From NCBI GenBank assembly GCA_902800245.1, contig CADCDY010000004.1, positions 2,771 to 44,353 on the forward strand: DNA of 41,583 nucleotides. Reading direction: 5' to 3'. Position numbers and translations under genes: made by a program. The notes under the pieces are model-generated. The model searched no databases and was not told the origin of the DNA. It was given only the letters and a program-made list of their open reading frames with translations. Positions within the stretch are counted from its first letter, which is position 1; each line of letters begins with the position of its first letter. Positions 40,854 through 41,583 of the stretch are shown here, piece by piece. Source of the stretch: an uncultured Prevotellaceae bacterium. GTDB taxonomy: Bacteria; Bacteroidota; Bacteroidia; Bacteroidales; Bacteroidaceae.

Positions 40854-41583
40854 ATGGCAAGAACAAATTTTGACCAGTTGCTCCAGGCAGGCTGCCACTT
40901 CGGCCACCTGAAGCGTAAGTGGAACCCTGCAATGGCTCCCTACATCTATACAGAGCGTAACGGTATCCACATCATCGACCTCCACAAGACAGTCGTTAAA
41001 ATCGACGAGGCTGCTGACGCACTCAAGCAGATTGCCAAGAGTGGCAAGAAGATCCTGTTCGTCGCTACTAAGAAACAGACTAAGGAAATCATCGCAGAGA
41101 AAGCTCAGAGCGTTGGTATGCCTTACGTAATCGAGCGCTGGCCCGGTGGAATGTTGACTAACTTCCCCACCATCCGCAAGGCCGTCAAGAAAATGGCGAA
41201 CATCGACAAGCTCATGACCGATGGTACTTTCAACAACCTCTCAAAGCGTGAGCTCCTGCAGGTGACTCGTCAGCGTGCTAAGCTCGAGAAGAACCTCGGT
41301 TCTATCGCCGACCTCACACGTCTGCCTTCTGCACTCTTCGTCGTTGACGTACTCAAGGAGCAGATTGCCGTCCGCGAGGCCAACCGTCTCGGTATCCCCG
41401 TATTCGGTATCGTCGACTCTAACTCTGACCCCAAGAACATCGACTTCATCATCCCCGCTAACGACGACGCCAAGGATTCAGTAGAGGTTATCCTCTCTGC
41501 TTGCTGCGCTGCCATCAACGAGGGCATCGAGGAGCGTAAGGTCGAGAAGGCTGACGAGAAGGCTGCCGACGAGCAGGACGAGG
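40854..41583 (+). CDS. rpsB: 30S ribosomal protein S2 (3' end outside window)
   Basis: The frame starts with the ATG at 40854 and runs off the window after 243 codons. It matches S2: NFDQLLQAGCHFGHLKRKWN, MAPYIYTERNGIHIIDLHKT, KQTKEIIAEKAQSVGMPYV, WPGGMLTNFPTIRKAVKKM and IVDSNSDPKNIDFIIPANDD. The acidic C-terminal extension (KADEKAADEQDE) is normal for Bacteroidota. S2 is the last protein to join the small subunit. The gene follows rpsI and probably precedes tsf outside the window. Confidence 0.97.
   Translation, partial: MARTNFDQLLQAGCHFGHLKRKWNPAMAPYIYTERNGIHIIDLHKTVVKIDEAADALKQIAKSGKKILFVATKKQTKEIIAEKAQSVGMPYVIERWPGGMLTNFPTIRKAVKKMANIDKLMTDGTFNNLSKRELLQVTRQRAKLEKNLGSIADLTRLPSALFVVDVLKEQIAVREANRLGIPVFGIVDSNSDPKNIDFIIPANDDAKDSVEVILSACCAAINEGIEERKVEKADEKAADEQDE

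Overview
The window reads as a chromosomal segment of a Bacteroidota bacterium, most likely Prevotellaceae (Prevotella and relatives). The reasons are: promoters of the Bacteroidota type (TTTG or TTG, a spacer of about 20 bp, then TAnnTTTG) in front of many genes; Bacteroidota-specific families (OstA-like LptA, GGGtGRT protein, DUF5703, a PIG-L domain related to the back half of the Bacteroides NagB fusion); large exported proteins ending in the short tail typical of Prevotella (YDLQGRR...GLYIVNGK); and many intergenic tandem repeats of 7, 8 or 9 bp. The genus is an inference.

Layout. 1-1620: NifU-like Fe-S scaffold and GGGtGRT protein, the latter broken. 1585-1874, minus strand: a complete small transcription unit coding a 31-residue peptide. 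1954-3430, minus: MlaF and a broken MlaE. 3475-6343: an SBF-family transporter, a PIG-L deacetylase and a DUF6266-like protein. 6637-13391: an AraC regulator divergent from a 960-residue Met/Gly-rich exported protein, a 47-residue peptide, a ClpB 3' fragment in opposite orientation and a second exported protein without its start; copies of one promoter-like repeat flank this block. 13392-27983: lptB, tig, clpP, clpX, recQ, guaB, two parvulin-type PPIases, ostA-like and mutL, all on the plus strand. 28043-33123: OmpA-family porin, tRNA-Val, FadL-like porin and a membrane HD phosphodiesterase. 33222-39467: gltX, waaA, gamma-carbonic anhydrase, a DUF5703 protein and a lipoprotein. 39540-41583: structured leader, rplM, rpsI and the start of rpsB.

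How the genes fit together. Much of the window serves the cell envelope: phospholipid trafficking (MlaEF), LPS export (LptB, OstA-like), Kdo addition (WaaA), outer-membrane chaperones (two periplasmic PPIases) and porins. A second theme is protein folding and turnover (Tig, ClpP, ClpX), joined by DNA repair (RecQ, MutL) and translation.

Two genes (GGGtGRT, mlaE) have out-of-frame internal deletions, and clpB is joined abruptly to an unrelated exported-protein gene. Three such breaks lie within 11 kb while the remaining genes are intact, so these joins may be assembly errors and should be checked before any biological reading. The most unusual features that do not depend on them are the small minus-strand transcription unit, the near-leaderless promoter module shared by mlaE and lptB, tandem repeats that entered the coding frames of waaA and the DUF5703 gene, the Met/Gly-rich exported proteins next to an AraC regulator, and the structured leader before rplM.
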